Positions 40,480-52,176 are shown, counted from the first letter of the stretch. The stretch: 64,000 nt of DNA from Molossus alvarezi (GCA_037176705.1 CM073886.1:19825501-19889500), one strand, 5' to 3'. The notes: generated by a model from the letters alone, not told the origin. Translations and numbers: made by a program.

Positions 40480-41440
40480 GGAGTGTCCGACGCAATTCAT
40501 TTGTCTGTTGGTTTTTGTTTGCTTGTTTTTTAAAGAACGAGGCTCGTAGGCTTCATAAAGAGCCAATCTGTCGATAGTTTCACCCAGGGCCCCATGAGTA
40601 AATAAATGCGCGCTCACAGCCTTCCTCGGGAAGGTGGCCTCGCACATTGTTATCCTTCCTGATGAGAGGACAGGCTGATCAGAGGCACAGTGGATGAAGA
40701 GCGAAGCCGCGTGGTTTGTTTAAAGCGCCATCGCCAGCTAATGGGATTTCTCTCTCTCCGAGTTATTGAAACCTGTGTGGGAGAGGGGTGGTTTGATGGA
40801 ATCAGCACTTCCAGAGACTTCGACAGCAACTAAATTGGAAAAATGCACCAAACCTCGGGTTTCAGCGGGCTATCGACTTAATATAGATTGAGTCGGGAAG
40901 AAAAATATTGCACAGTGTGCAGTTTGCACGTCCCATCATCTCATTAAATTCTGCGCTATGGATAACAGTGCGCCTGTTTCTCCCAGCTCCCAGCTGAGTG
41001 AATCAGTCATGCAAGGGGTAATAATATACCATTTCATGGCACTTGGGAGGAACGGCCATAATTCAGCATGAAACCCCGCTTTGATTATTATTTACAAAAA
41101 TAAAGACTGCCCGTGCCCACAAGCACTTTGCTTTCCCGCCGGCCACTCCCATCTCTGTCTGCTTATGGATGACCCACTCGGGTAGATGGTAACAAATAGC
41201 GATGGCGCCATCTCTCTAGACCTGTCAGCCGCCCCATTATTTAATTACAGTTTTCTAGCTTCAGCACTTCGCCCTTACCTGGGAATGTAAGTGAAATGTG
41301 TCAGAAAAAAAAGAAATAAATTACAAGCTAAATCAATAGGAAAGAGCCGTGCAAATTGGCATCGCAGAGGATATCTGTTTATCCAAAGGCTTTCAAAGTC
41401 ATTTAGACCTTCAAGGGGAGGGGAGAGGGGGGAGGGAGAA
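40480..41440. promoter_or_regulatory. Long repeat-free block, strongest candidate conserved element
   Basis: Almost 1 kb with no recognised repeat, slightly CpG-enriched against its flanks. Words include CGACTTAATATAGATTGAGT, GCCATAATTCAGCATGAAAC CCCGC, TTTGATTATTATTTAC, GCCCCATTATTTAATTACAG and CCTGTCAGCC. It has no coding signature: the 65-codon frame at 40450-40647 covers only one edge. This combination is what developmental enhancers look like, but conservation must be tested. Confidence 0.55.
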
Positions 41441-41929
41441 AAACAACAACCAAGACTAGAATAAGTTGGATGGGTGGTGAGATCATGAGGGGAATGTCTG
41501 TCTGTAGACAGCCCAACCTGGGTCCGCTTGGCTTCACCCAGAGTCCCTGAGGTTAGCCTCCGTGTTATCCTCCAACGAAGGTTCAGAGATGCCCTTAACT
41601 AAGTGGAAAATTTTAAAGTAATTTTTCACCTTGAGAGAGAGAGGTTTCCTTCTGGTTAATGCTTACTCAGGCAAGACAATAAATCTCCAAAACAAACAAA
41701 TTGAAGGTATTTCTGCCAAAACTTCACTCAGACAGAAAGGAAGAGGGGAGAGAACACCCCTGGTGCCTGGCTAGAGGTTGGTGGAGGGCTGGGTAAAATC
41801 TGGGCTTATCTCGAAGAGGAACAGCAGCCTCCCTCATGTCCCTAAGGCGTTTTTATTATTATTTTTATAGATTAAGCAGAATTGAAAGGTAGAGGGTGTG
41901 TATAAGGAACAATTCTGCTCCCAAGTCCA
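41441..41929. other. Unassigned sequence
   Basis: Unique-looking. No repeat family or gene recognised. Confidence 0.4.
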
Positions 41930-42735
41930 ATGTGTGCAATTTTTTTCTCCAACGAACCACCAAGCAATTCTCACCCTCCAGTTGGGCGTCCTACAATTTA
42001 ACTCAATTCTGATACTATCAACCCAGAAATAGCATCAGATTGCACAGGTTAAGGCTTCAGTCTCATAAATCTCCTTCACACACACAGACACACACACACA
42101 CACACACACACATTCCAGATGCCTGTTGCAAGTCCAGGTTGTCACCTGTACTTCTGACCGACCTGCTATAAATTGGAGATTCCCGTGCTCCCCTCCTTGG
42201 GTTTGATTAATTTGTTACAGCAGCTCACAGAACTCAGAGAAACATTTTACTTATTAGCTTATCGGTTTCTTATAAAGGGGTATAACCCAGGAGCAGCCAG
42301 AAGAAAAAGATGCATAGGGCAAGGGATGGGGAAAGGGTGAGATGCCTCCATGCCCGCTCTAAGCACACCACTCTCCTCAAATCTCTGTATGTTCACCAAC
42401 CCTTTGATTTTGTATGGAGGCTTCATTATTCAGGCACAGTTGATTAAATCATCGGGCAATGGTGATTGATTCAACTTGGGCCCCTCTCTCAAGGGGGTGG
42501 GACTAAAAGTTCCAAAGATCCAGTCACATGGTTGGCTCCCCTGGCCACCAGTCCACTTGTTAAGTGTTTTCCAATGTCACATCATTAACATAAACTCAGG
42601 GGTGGTTGCAGAGGGTTTGTTATAAATATCAAAACTCTTATCACTTAAAATATTCCAAGTGTTTTTAGGACTTCTCTTCCAGAAACAGGACAAAGACCAA
42701 ATATATATTTCTTATGATCAAGCACAATATCACAG
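41930..42735 (-). mobile_element. ERVL-type LTR
   Basis: In sense it starts TGTGATATTGTGCTTGATCA at 42735 with TATATATTTGGTCTTTGTCC. On the plus strand AACCCAGAAATAGCATCAGA, GGTTTGATTAATTTGTTACA GCAGCTCACAGAAC, ATGGAGGCTTCATTATTCAG and GTTGATTAAATCATCGG follow the known order of a common ERVL LTR. A (CA)n tract (42078-42113) lies inside. Subfamily not assigned; no retroviral genes. Confidence 0.75.
42078..42113. repeat. (CA)n microsatellite inside the LTR
   Basis: About 17 CA units with one CAGA interruption, replacing part of the LTR consensus. Confidence 0.93.
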
Positions 42736-43459
42736 CATGTATGTGTGGGCATGTCTCCAAAAGCTTTAAGTTCTACCATTGAAAAACAAGAGATGGGACT
42801 GCAGGGCCTGCATATCCCCAATAAAGATAGTGTATCGATCAGGAAATATATATCTCTAGGAGGAAAAAACAACAACTAAATTTAGCTGGAGGGAGTAACA
42901 GCAAAGTCAACTGGGAAACATGGGTTGGAAATCCAGGGCCGTTGTTAACTTTATGGAGTTCTGGGTTTCACCGATTTCTCTTCCCTCCTCTCCCTTCTTC
43001 TCCCATCTTCTCTAGTGCTTTCTTTCCTCTTCCCAGTTTAGTGGTTGTCTCCATCCTAACTTTTCCCCTTTGTGTTTTGAAAAGACTCTTACCAGGATCT
43101 GGTCCGCTCCAAAGAACCTCGGGCTCCCATTTTTCAGGGCTTAAGATTCTCAAAGGAGAGAAAGAGTTTTTCTCCAAATAACAGAAGATGAACTCCCGAG
43201 GAGGGTTGGTGATTCACCCTGCTTGGGTCAGTGTCCTCCCTTTTGAACATTCATAGCATTCAAAATAGTATTAGTATTAGAGGATGAATACTAACCTATA
43301 AGGTGGAAGAATAATACCCACGTCATGCAGCAATTGCGATGATTAAATAGACTCTAAGCTGCAAAACACAGATACAAAGTGTAACCTGCAGTGAGCCAAT
43401 TCAGGTCTTATAGACATTACATTAATTCTGGCCCCACTAGACCTCTTTTTTCTCCACTA
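42736..43459. other. Unassigned; possible MIR trace at 43300-43400
   Basis: CT-rich stretch at about 42973-43040. Opposed frames at 42942-43181 are mutual shadows. ATGCAGCAATTGCGATGATT AAATAGAC could be a MIR tail. Confidence 0.4.
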
Positions 43460-43632
43460 ATTAGAGTGACCATCTGTCCTGGCTTGCCTGTGACTAAAGA
43501 GTTTCTTGGGACATGCATTATTAGTGATAAATTTACCCAATTTGGCCAGGACTGAAGGGTATTCCTTTCCAATACTTTCAATATTAAAACTGGGAAAGTT
43601 CCGGGTAAACAGGATTGGTTGATCACCCTTCG
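43460..43632 (+). repeat. Non-autonomous DNA transposon remnant (MITE-like)
   Basis: GAGTGACCATCTGTCCTGGC at the left and, inverted, GGGTGATCAACCAATCCTG at the right form imperfect terminal inverted repeats about 170 bp apart. The interior has AAAACTGGGAAAGTTCCGGG. A related copy is at about 60395-60490. Confidence 0.55.
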
Positions 43633-43639
43633 ACTAATT

Positions 43640-44165
43640 TATATACCTTGGATTTTTCTCCTTTGTTATGGATCGTTGAATGTTCTCATGATGGAAAAAA
43701 ACTCTGTTCTTTTTTCTTGCTATAAGAATAATGGTAAGATCTCCATTTAGGAGAGCCAAAATTCAAAATAAAACCCACTTTAAAGAATCATTAAACCCCT
43801 AGGGGATCTTTTTCATACATGCCTTTAAAGAACGCTTAGGAATTGTATATGCACATGCCTTGCTCCTGAAGTGATATATCAATAACGCTGTCATCTATTT
43901 CGAGTTTCGACATTGCATAGATCAATACCAAATCAAAACCACACGGTAGTCATAATAGCTGCATTCTTAGGATTCGTTTTTAAGTCAAAGAAAACATTTA
44001 CCAAAGGGAAACTTTAGAATAGATTTTAGGCATCAGATGTTTTTAAGGGCGTTAATATTTTCATGGAAATCAAAGTCAAAATTAAAATGTAAACAAATTG
44101 AAAAGTGTTTTAAATGTTGCATTTATGGTTGGAAAAATATCACCAGCCGGAAAATAGTGTTATAA
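43640..44165. other. AT-rich, repeat-free
   Basis: No recognised repeats. Words such as ATATATCAATAACGCTGTCA TCTATTTC and GGCGTTAATATTTTCATGG give a possible regulatory texture, weaker than at 40480. Confidence 0.35.
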
Positions 44166-44174
44166 GCCTGTTCT

Positions 44175-44390
44175 AATGCTAAAGAAAAAGGGATGAGATA
44201 AGAGAGAAAGTGAGGGAAAAGGGAAAAAGAAGAGAGTGAGATGAAAAACAAGGGAGAGAAATGAAAGCGAGCAAGATAAAAGGGGAAAAGAAAGAAAAAA
44301 TAAGAAATGACAGGAGTGAAGAGAAATTACAGAGAAGACAAAAGAGAGCAAAGGAGATGGGGGAGACAGAAACAAAAGCCCCTGGCTCCT
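44175..44390 (+). repeat. GA-rich polypurine tract
   Basis: About 215 bases of nearly pure purine (AAGAAAAAGGGATGAGATAA, GGGAGAGAAATGAAAGCGAG). The 85-codon complement frame (FLFSFLSLP-like) is low-complexity and not a gene. Triplex-forming potential. Confidence 0.85.
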
Positions 44391-44468
44391 CTTTTTAAAC
44401 CAAATTCTAGAGAACACTTTCTTGCATCAAGATAATGTTTATTTCAAAAAGTGTATCATATTTTTCTT

Positions 44469-44684
44469 TTTTAAAAATTTTTAATTGATTTTAGATAGAG
44501 AGGAAGGGAGAGGGAGAGAGAGATAGAAATATGGATGAGAGAGAATATTGACTGGCCACCTCCTGCATGCCCCCCACTGGGGATCAGGCCCACGACCTGG
44601 GCATGTGCCCTGACTGGGAATCAAACCAGCAACCTCTCGGTTCATGGATCGACGCTCAACCACTGGGCAACACCAGCAAGGCTA
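44469..44684 (-). mobile_element. VES SINE, subfamily B
   Basis: TTTTAATTGATTTTAGATAG, CCCCCCACTGGGGATCAGGC, GCATGTGCCCTGACTGGGAA and CGACGCTCAACCACTGGG. Exact 15-bp direct repeats TATCATATTTTTCTT at 44454-44468 and 44685-44699, so comparatively recent. Confidence 0.97.
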
Positions 44685-44699
44685 TATCATATTTTTCTT

Positions 44700-45284
44700 A
44701 CAGAAGTTGTAATTTAAATCTCTTAATGAGATTCAAGAATGCCGTTATCCTTTCAGTGAAAATATTATTTATTCGGAGGAGGATGGTAGCAAGAATTCTA
44801 TTTAGAAAGTGACATTTTAAGACGTCAAATTTCTCAAATCATAAGTCTAAATTTTGGAAACTTACTAAATGTATCATAAAACAGTAAAATTATGTTAAGT
44901 ATTTTAATCTATAATTCTTAAGAATTTTTAATAGTGCTTACGAAAAAAATAAAATAATTACCCTATTCCCAAGTTTATTCTTGGAATGATGCTGCAATCC
45001 TTTGAGGTAGAGCAACTGTATTGTGACCATGAGGATGAGAGCTATGTTCTAAAAGAACATGTTCTAAAAGAGCCATGTTCTAAAAGTTTACTTCAACATT
45101 TCATATAAGAAGTGTAGAAGTAAACTTGCTCCTGATGACACTTGGGATATGCTTTATTAGTCCTGAATTACACAAACCCAGACTTCTTTTTACATAAGAA
45201 TGAACTATGTTCCACTTCTGAACATGAGGGCATAAGAAGGCAAACCTTAGTCTCCTACTATAATGATAAACGGTAAGAAAATTA
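44700..45284. other. Unassigned; 16-bp minisatellite at 45043-45086
   Basis: AT-rich, no repeats recognised except three in-register copies of a 16-bp unit ATGTTCTAAAAGA(A/G)(C)(A/C) starting at 45043, 45059 and 45075. Confidence 0.5.
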
Positions 45285-45385
45285 GAATAAGTATAGATAT
45301 ATGTATATTATATGTATCATGATATACGTAACAATTATAGAAAAGTATATATCACATTATATCTATATCATTATCACAAATATGT
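45285..45385. repeat. AT-rich low-complexity tract
   Basis: TATATGTATATTATATGTAT, CACATTATATCTATATCATT. Simple-sequence, no other feature. Confidence 0.7.
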
Positions 45386-45599
45386 TCAGACATTCAGATG
45401 TCAAACAACAGGTTACACAGGTCTGGGATCTTAGACAGAAGGGAAAATATGAGTTGAGCTCTAACTTTCTCCATTCACCATGGAAGGAATGTCTGCATTA
45501 TGGACACAGGGAGAGGGAACCCAGAAAAATTCCATCAATCTCATTGATTTGGGAAGATAGAGATCAACAAATATTTGGCAGAGGCTGGTGAGCCTGGAG
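45386..45599. other. Unassigned sequence
   Basis: Between the AT tract and the older L1. Could be further decayed L1, not clear. Confidence 0.35.
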
Positions 45600-46330
45600 G
45601 TTGTGAGGAACAGTTTGGGAAGAAAAAAGTTATGCTGTTGATTAAAGGATGCAAAGTTTCAGTTATGTAGGATGGGTATATTCTGGCGATCTAAAGTACA
45701 GCCTAGTATGCAGCTGCAAGAAAGAAAAATTTCTTATCCTTTGAGACAACCTGGAGGGACCTGGAGAGTGTTATCTTAAGCGAAACAAGCCAATCAGAGG
45801 AAAAAAAATATCACATGATTTCACTTATTTGTGGAATATAATGAACAAAACATGTTGATGAACAAAAGAGACCCAGAGACATAGAAGTAGGGTACAGAAT
45901 AAAAAAACTCAGAAAAGGGGGATGGTTGGGGGAGGGAAGAGATAAATCACAGAACTTATCTGCATGTATGCATAACCAATGGACATAGACAGCAAGGCTG
46001 GGGCAGGGGGAGCAGGGTTGGGAGGAGGGTGTCAAAGGGGGGAAAAGGAGAAACATCTGTAACAAAAAACAAATAAAATTTAAAAAATAATAAAATGAAG
46101 TACAGCCTAGTGACTACAGTTAATAATACTGTATTGTATAAATGACATTTAGTAAGAGAGTAGATCTTAAGTGTTCTTACCACACACACACTAGACAGAT
46201 AACTAGGTGAGGTAATGGATACGTAAATGAGTTTGACTGTAGTAAACAGTTCACATTGTATATGTATATCAAAACATTGTGTTGTACACCTTAGATATGT
46301 AATTTTTATAAAAATAAACTTTGAAAATAT
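45600..46330 (+). repeat. Older L1 3-prime end, split by a younger L1
   Basis: Left part: TTTCAGTTATGTAGGATGGG and GATCTAAAGTACAGCCTAGT. Right part: GACTACAGTTAATAATACTG, TAGATCTTAAGTGTTCTTAC, AAAACATTGTGTTGTACACC and a terminal ATAAAAATAAAC. This is an L1MA/MB-like 3-prime UTR. Confidence 0.8.
45708..46097 (+). mobile_element. Younger L1 3-prime fragment
   Basis: GAGACAACCTGGAGGGACCT, AAGCGAAACAAGCCAATCAG, TCACATGATTTCACTTATTT, G-rich GGGGCAGGGGGAGCAGGG and a final AACAAATAAAATTT tail. Exact 14-bp target-site duplication AAGTACAGCCTAGT at 45694-45707 and 46098-46111. 5-prime truncated, no ORF. Confidence 0.92.
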
Positions 46331-46711
46331 ATTTAGATATCAGAAGTAGAAGTCTATTCTAAAACCGATGTTTTCTTTCCCCAACAAAAGAAGAAGAGGA
46401 GAGTTGTATGGAAAAGAATGCCTCATCTACGTGTGGGGTCCCTTGGAGTCTTAGTGAAGCCCAAGACCACATAGGTGTAGAGGAGAATCAAAAAAGTCTG
46501 GGCAAAGAGCAGTGAGTTGCAAGCAGAACAATTCCCCGTGAGCATTCAGTGTGGGGAGATGTTCAAGCTTTAATCAGCAAAAAAAAATAAAAAAATAAAA
46601 CAAGTGGGGGGGAGAGTCTTTGTTGATTATCTGGGGCATTCAGTGAAGATGCCAGAAGGTTCATAACTTAATAATAAAGCTGAAATATCTCTGAAGCTAA
46701 GATTTTCCAAT
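46331..46711. other. Unassigned sequence
   Basis: No repeat or gene recognised. Contains A-rich runs near 46580. Confidence 0.35.
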
Positions 46712-48360
46712 ACTTGCCCAAGGAAAGCTGGACCATAAAATAAATCTCCACAAATGTAAAAGGATTTGAATGTACAGATTTGACAATATCATAAATGTAG
46801 CCCTGGTGTTGTTGTTGTTGTTATTGTTTTGTAGAAATTGACAACTTGATACTAAAATTTATGTGGAAATTTAAAAAACCTAGAATAACCTAAGCAATTT
46901 TGGAAATGAAGAACTGAGCTGTAGGACTTTCACTACTTATACTTATTATTAAGCTATAATAATTAAGGCAGAGAATAGAAATAAAAATAGAATAGAAATT
47001 GGCATGAGGTTGAGTGTATAGGTCAATGGAACCAAATAGGACATTCATAAATACAGTGCATATCAATTGATTTTCAACAAATGTGCTGAGGTAATTTTCA
47101 ACAAATGTGCTTAGGGAAAGAATAACAGTGTCAGGAAATGTTACTGAAACAACTGGATATCCATATGGAAAAAGATAAATATCACACCATACAAAAATTA
47201 ACCAAAAGTGGATCATACACCAAAAAACAAAAGCTAACATTATAAACTTCCTAAAAGAAAATCTAGGGTAATTATTTATGGCTCTGGGGTACACAAGATT
47301 CCTTAAGATCTTGAATCATAAATGAAAAACAATGATAAGTTAGACATTATCAAAATTAAAATAGTTTGCTCTTTAATAGGCACTGCTAAGAGAATGAAAA
47401 AGCAAGTTAGAAATTGAGAGAATGCACTTTAAATATGCTTGGATATATATATATAAATATATATATTTTAATATATATGTACATATCTTTGTCATATATA
47501 TATATGATATATATAAATATATCCAATAAGATTAGTAACACAGTAAAACATAGGTAAAACATACGTGAAGATCTAAAAGCGACCAATAATCACATGATTA
47601 TTATTAACTATCAGGAAAATTAAAACACTCAAACTACAATAAGATATTACATCCCTATTAGAATGGTTAAAATGTAAAAGGACTGACAATACCGATTGTT
47701 GGCATGAATATGGATTAATTATAAATCCCAGGAAATGTAAATGGTATAACACTTGCAAAACATCTTTAAGATTTCTTATAAAACTAAGTATAAACTTATT
47801 ATATGACCCAACCATTCCACACTTAGAAATTCATCCAAAAGAAATGAAAATGTTTGTCCACACAACGACTTGCTTGTGATATTCTTAGCACCTTTATTTA
47901 TAATACCATAACACCAGAAACAACCCAGTGGCCCATCAACAGATGAATGCATAAACACATTGTGGTATATCCATGCAATGGAATACTATACAGCTACAGT
48001 ATAGGTATCTGTATATATTACAGAAATGGAATGAACTATACACAAATATGGAACTATCAAAACATTATATTGTCATAAAATACTACCAACTAAATGAAAT
48101 AATTTATGTGGAATTCTGAAAAAGACAATCTCTACTGACTAAAAGCAGACCGGTAGTTGCCTGAAGGTGAAGGTGGGTTGGGGACATTATTGAAAAGAGT
48201 CACAACTAGACTTTTTGTGGTTATGAAAATGTGATGTCTAGATATTGATTGTGGTGGTAATAATGCGCATATTTATATTTGTCAAGTTCATAAAATGTAA
48301 TCTTAAGATGGGTACATTTTATACATGTAAATCTTATCTCAAAGTTGATTAAAACTCATA
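46712..48360 (+). repeat. L1 ORF2 C-terminal half and 3-prime UTR, dead
   Basis: ORF2 blocks in order: ATTGACAACTTGATACTAAA ATTTATGTGGAAAT, ACAACTGGATATCCATATGG, AAATTAACCAAAAGTGGATC, ATCAAAATTAAAATAG, CTATTAGAATGGTTAAAATG, TTATATGACCCAACCATTCC, CATCAACAGATGAATGCATA, then the 3-prime UTR. Multiple stops and frameshifts, a TA-rich tract at 47441-47521, and a 24-bp tandem duplication at 47071-47111. No coding ability. The antisense open frame at 46890-47294 is incidental. Confidence 0.9.
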
Positions 48361-48429
48361 TAGAGAAAGATGAACTAGCTGCAGACCTGATAATCAGGAT
48401 ATGAAACAATATAAAATTTAAACTCATAA

Positions 48430-48605
48430 TTTACAGCAAACACACCTACACACAGAATTAAGAATGAAAGGAAAGATTCCAGAATGAAACACTTAAAATT
48501 ATTTTGCAAAGGTAGCAGGATTTGGACCATTTTATTTTCTGGTAAAACTTTCTTATTTTTAAATTTTCTATAATAAATGATGTTGTTTTCATAATCTGAA
48601 ATAAT
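48430..48605 (+). repeat. HAL1/L1M-like tail
   Basis: ATTCCAGAATGAAACACTTA and TATTTTTAAATTTTCTATAA TAAATG resemble the end of old L1M/HAL1. Confidence 0.45.
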
Positions 48606-48837
48606 AATAGAGTTGTTTTATTTTCTTACACACAATTATGTCATAACATCTCATGGGTGGTTCCATCTTTATGTTACAGGTTAAACCCGGTTTAGTACTT
48701 GGATGACCCTACTCACTGATTAAACTTAGCAATGGTAAAAATCTCTCCCATTTCTGTCCTCTGCAGCGGTATTTTCTCTTCCGGCCCAATAATCAACTGT
48801 TTCCAGTATCACCTCCCCAGAATACAGGCTTTCACTG
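48606..48837. other. Unassigned sequence
   Basis: No recognised feature. Confidence 0.35.
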
Positions 48838-48957
48838 TAGAATGTATCAGTGTTACCAGGAGGATTTATGAAAACAGATAAAAGACCTCTCCTGGAGTTC
48901 CTGATTCAATAGTTTTAGCTCAAGGAGAGTCAAAGTGTAGATTTACAGATGAATCAC
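48838..48957 (+). repeat. MER5A-like hAT fragment
   Basis: TGTTACCAGGAGGATTTATG, TGGAGTTCCTGATTCAATAG and GTGTAGATTTACAGATGAAT follow the MER5A order with heavy decay. Confidence 0.5.
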
Positions 48958-49450
48958 AAATTATTACCACACAATAACAAATGGTAGGTATCAATTTCCT
49001 ACTGTGCTTCAAGTCATGAGCTAGAGGTTTGCCTGTCTCCTTTACTTAGTCCAGAAATGGTCTTAATTTAAGAAATATTACTCTCCCTATCATTATCTTC
49101 AACAAAAGTGAGAAAAAGAATGCAAATACACGTTTCCAATAACAATGTAGCCCTATGCTTGAAAAAGTAGACTTAATTCATAATCTATAGAAACTACATA
49201 AGCAACTCACAATTGAGTAAAACATTGGCTTTCCTTTTTTTTTGAAATAATGTTCCAAACTTGTTATCTTTCTAGTATTTATTCTTCTCATTACACAGGA
49301 GTCATTTCATCAATAGTACTTTAGGCTGAGCTTTAAATACCGGACTAGTAACTGTAACTCCATTATCCTGTGTTCTCACGGCGTTTCTCCACCTTGACTT
49401 CCCCTGTACTCAACACCGCCCTTGGCACTGACTCATAGTGACAAGATAGA
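48958..49450. other. Unassigned sequence
   Basis: AT-rich to 49330, then a short GC-richer stretch (49370-49440). Nothing assigned. Confidence 0.35.
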
Positions 49451-49451
49451 A

Positions 49452-49572
49452 TAGGTATTAAGAGCCCGCTGCACCCAAGCACTGTTCTAAACATTTCACA
49501 TATGTAGATTCATGGGATCTTCATAACCACGTGGCAGGGGAGGTACATTGCACCGTTATTGTCCTTGCGTGA
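49452..49572 (-). repeat. MIR fragment
   Basis: ACCCAAGCACTGTTCTAAAC, ATTTCACATATGTAGATTCA and GGATCTTCATAACCACGTGG are the MIR complement. Confidence 0.7.
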
Positions 49573-50820
49573 CATTTTGTTCCTTGACTTCTCTCTCAGT
49601 TTGAGGAGCCAGCACCAAACCTAATTGTTTCCACTTTGCCATTTCACCTACTGCAAAAACACATGGTGACCTGGTGGGAGAATTTACAGTAGTGGAATTT
49701 TATATCTAATGAAAAACAAATGGGGCTTAGATGAGAAATCTTAAGAGACGTTTTAAAAAGCAGAACAAAGACTATACTTTCAGGGATCATTTCTATAGTC
49801 AGTTAAAAAGCAGAACATTCCATCTCTGAAGATTTTGAAATAATGGGAAGTGGTTGAAGACTGGATTTCCTACCATATTTGATGAGAATTTGGAGATTAT
49901 TTTATTTAAACATTAAAAAATGAGAAAACGACAAGAGACAAGGCTGGAGAGGGGTGGGAACCAGCTCGTGAAAACCCTGTGTCCCTTCATCTTGAATACG
50001 GGGCTACAGCAGAGGATGAGAGAACCATTTTCCAAGCAAGCCCTTTCTCTGGACTACCTCTGGGGAGGTGCGGGTAACCTAGCAGGGCTGTGTCTGCAGC
50101 CAGGATTTGAAAAGCTTTCCTTTCATGTTTCTTGATAGAGAGGGTTTTGCAACATCACTCACTACATTAAAATGCTTTCTTAGCTTCGGGGGACTGAAAG
50201 CATTTTTATTATGTTCCAACATTATTTATCCTTCCTGTATACAAGAGTGGAAAGCAGAAATCCAAAGAGAGAAATCCTTCTAATGTCTAAAACACAGCCA
50301 TGGTCCATTTGTCTGCTATTGCAGAGATAGAAAGATAACAAAAAACATGGCAGAGGGCGGGAGCCTGCCCCCACCCTCCCAGGATATACAGATGGGTGGT
50401 GACGATCTCTCGGGGACATATCTACTACTCAAAATTGAGGCCTCCTTCTCCCCCATGTCTCAGAGCTCTTCAGCAGAGCACACTTCAGACCCGCCTCCCT
50501 CTAAGAAGCCCCATCCATTCAGGTCACATTGTCAGCAAGCTCATCCGAGGACAGTCTTTTATCAGAAAGAAAAAAGGTACACAGGTACAACGATTAAACA
50601 GTGTCAATGGACACCAATTCATGCGCTGGAAATAACTTATTATTATTTTGTAACAGCAATCAATTTTTATCAAGAGTCTCCCAATTGCCTTATGAGAGAA
50701 ACTTAATCCAATGGAATTGAAGGGAACCTGAGTTAAATCAGTATTTATCAGACAATGCAGGGGTTGCTTCTGTGTGTTTTTAGAAGGGCTATGTGTACAC
50801 CACAGAGGAGATGTGAGCAC
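49573..50820. other. Unassigned, about 1.25 kb
   Basis: No repeats recognised. AATGCTTTC / GAAAGCATT form a 9-10 bp hairpin at about 50169-50201. The 119-codon frame at 50347-50706 has no recognised domain and competes with equally long frames on both strands. Confidence 0.4.
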
Positions 50821-52150
50821 CCCTTCGGTGGAAGAGACTGGACGCTCTTCATGGTTGCCTAACCAGACTAGAAGCTGCTTGGATGAACTTTTTCACCCCT
50901 GGGTCAGCTGTATGCAACTATAGGCATCTACCCCAGTTGGAAATGGCTGAGTGGTAAATATTTTCCATCTGGTCTCCAGCTTTCTGGTCACTCCATGTGT
51001 TGTCTGTCCCCAAGTTGATGGCTCGGTGGGTCAGCCGTTTGTCTCCCAGATCTTTCTGCTCTTCTCCCAAGGGCCACAGTGGGTTCAATAGCTTTCTCTT
51101 AGGCTCCTTGTCTTGTAGGCCCTGGTACTTTTCCTGCTGACAATTGAAGCCACCACAGCAACTTCTGGGTGAGGTCTGATGTCTCCTTGAATTTCACTGA
51201 GGAAACCATGCACAGGTTCCCTATGCCCTCGGATCCCAGCCCTTATCTGGGAGTTTTTCCTTCCACAAGTGGGTTTGTTGACCTAAGGATATGAACAGAG
51301 TGTTGGGCTCCTCCTAGGAAACTCACAACACCTTCTCATTTTAATTTGATTTGTTTCCTCCTCTTGTAGAATCTTAGTGGCTAAGAAATAATCTTTCTTC
51401 TTGGTTCCTAGCACATGATCATGGGTACCTAAAGTTTTTACTTCTTCCTTCATTCATCTGTCTGTCCATCCACTCATTCTCCTTCTTCCTCTCAAGAACA
51501 ACCATCAGATGTGGTTATTGTGTGCCTCTTGATCTATATGTCTCCTTGCAAAACGTGTATAAATGTTTTGTGCATATGCATTTGAATTTATACACATACT
51601 TTGGTTATCGACTCAATTTTGCTTGTGGTGTTTTTTAATTGAGCAGAAATCCTTTGCCTTCTCTTCCATCTCTCTTTGTGTCAGTCTTGGGACATACCAA
51701 TGCGTGTGGGCAGAAGAAAATAAACTGGATGAGGCCTTGGACTTTGATTCTAAGACGTTTAGAAGTAAATCTCACTATTTTCTATGACCTTCCTCTCCTC
51801 AGGCAGTGGAGGTCTGGTCTACTTGAAGTGAGAAGGACAGAAACAAGGGACAAAATTAATTTCAGAAAAGAAAATCCTAGAAGTTAAGACTTTAAAGAAC
51901 TATCTTAGCACACGAACCATTGGACAGTCACATGTATGCACAGAGTCCGGCTTCTTCTAGATTCTTTATGCCCAAGCATCAGCATGGTTCGCAGGCATTT
52001 CTCTTGGCTGCAATGACCACCTTTTATACTGCGATGTAGCACCAATGTATTCTAATCTGATGACAGTCTTTCCATCAGGAAAGTCCTGCAACCAAATCTA
52101 TTTGGACATGAACATTCCCTGTTCTTATAGATCACACATTTGAGGACAAT
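50821..52150. other. Unassigned, about 1.3 kb
   Basis: The stretch 50900-51800 has the uneven, T-rich look of an old transposon (TTGTGTGCCTCTTGATCTAT), but I cannot name a family. No credible coding region. Confidence 0.35.
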
Positions 52151-52176
52151 CTGGACTCATTTCCTCAAAGGAAATT

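Noticed and set aside
46890..47294. 134-codon minus-strand frame
   Set aside because: Antisense of an L1 ORF2 relic.
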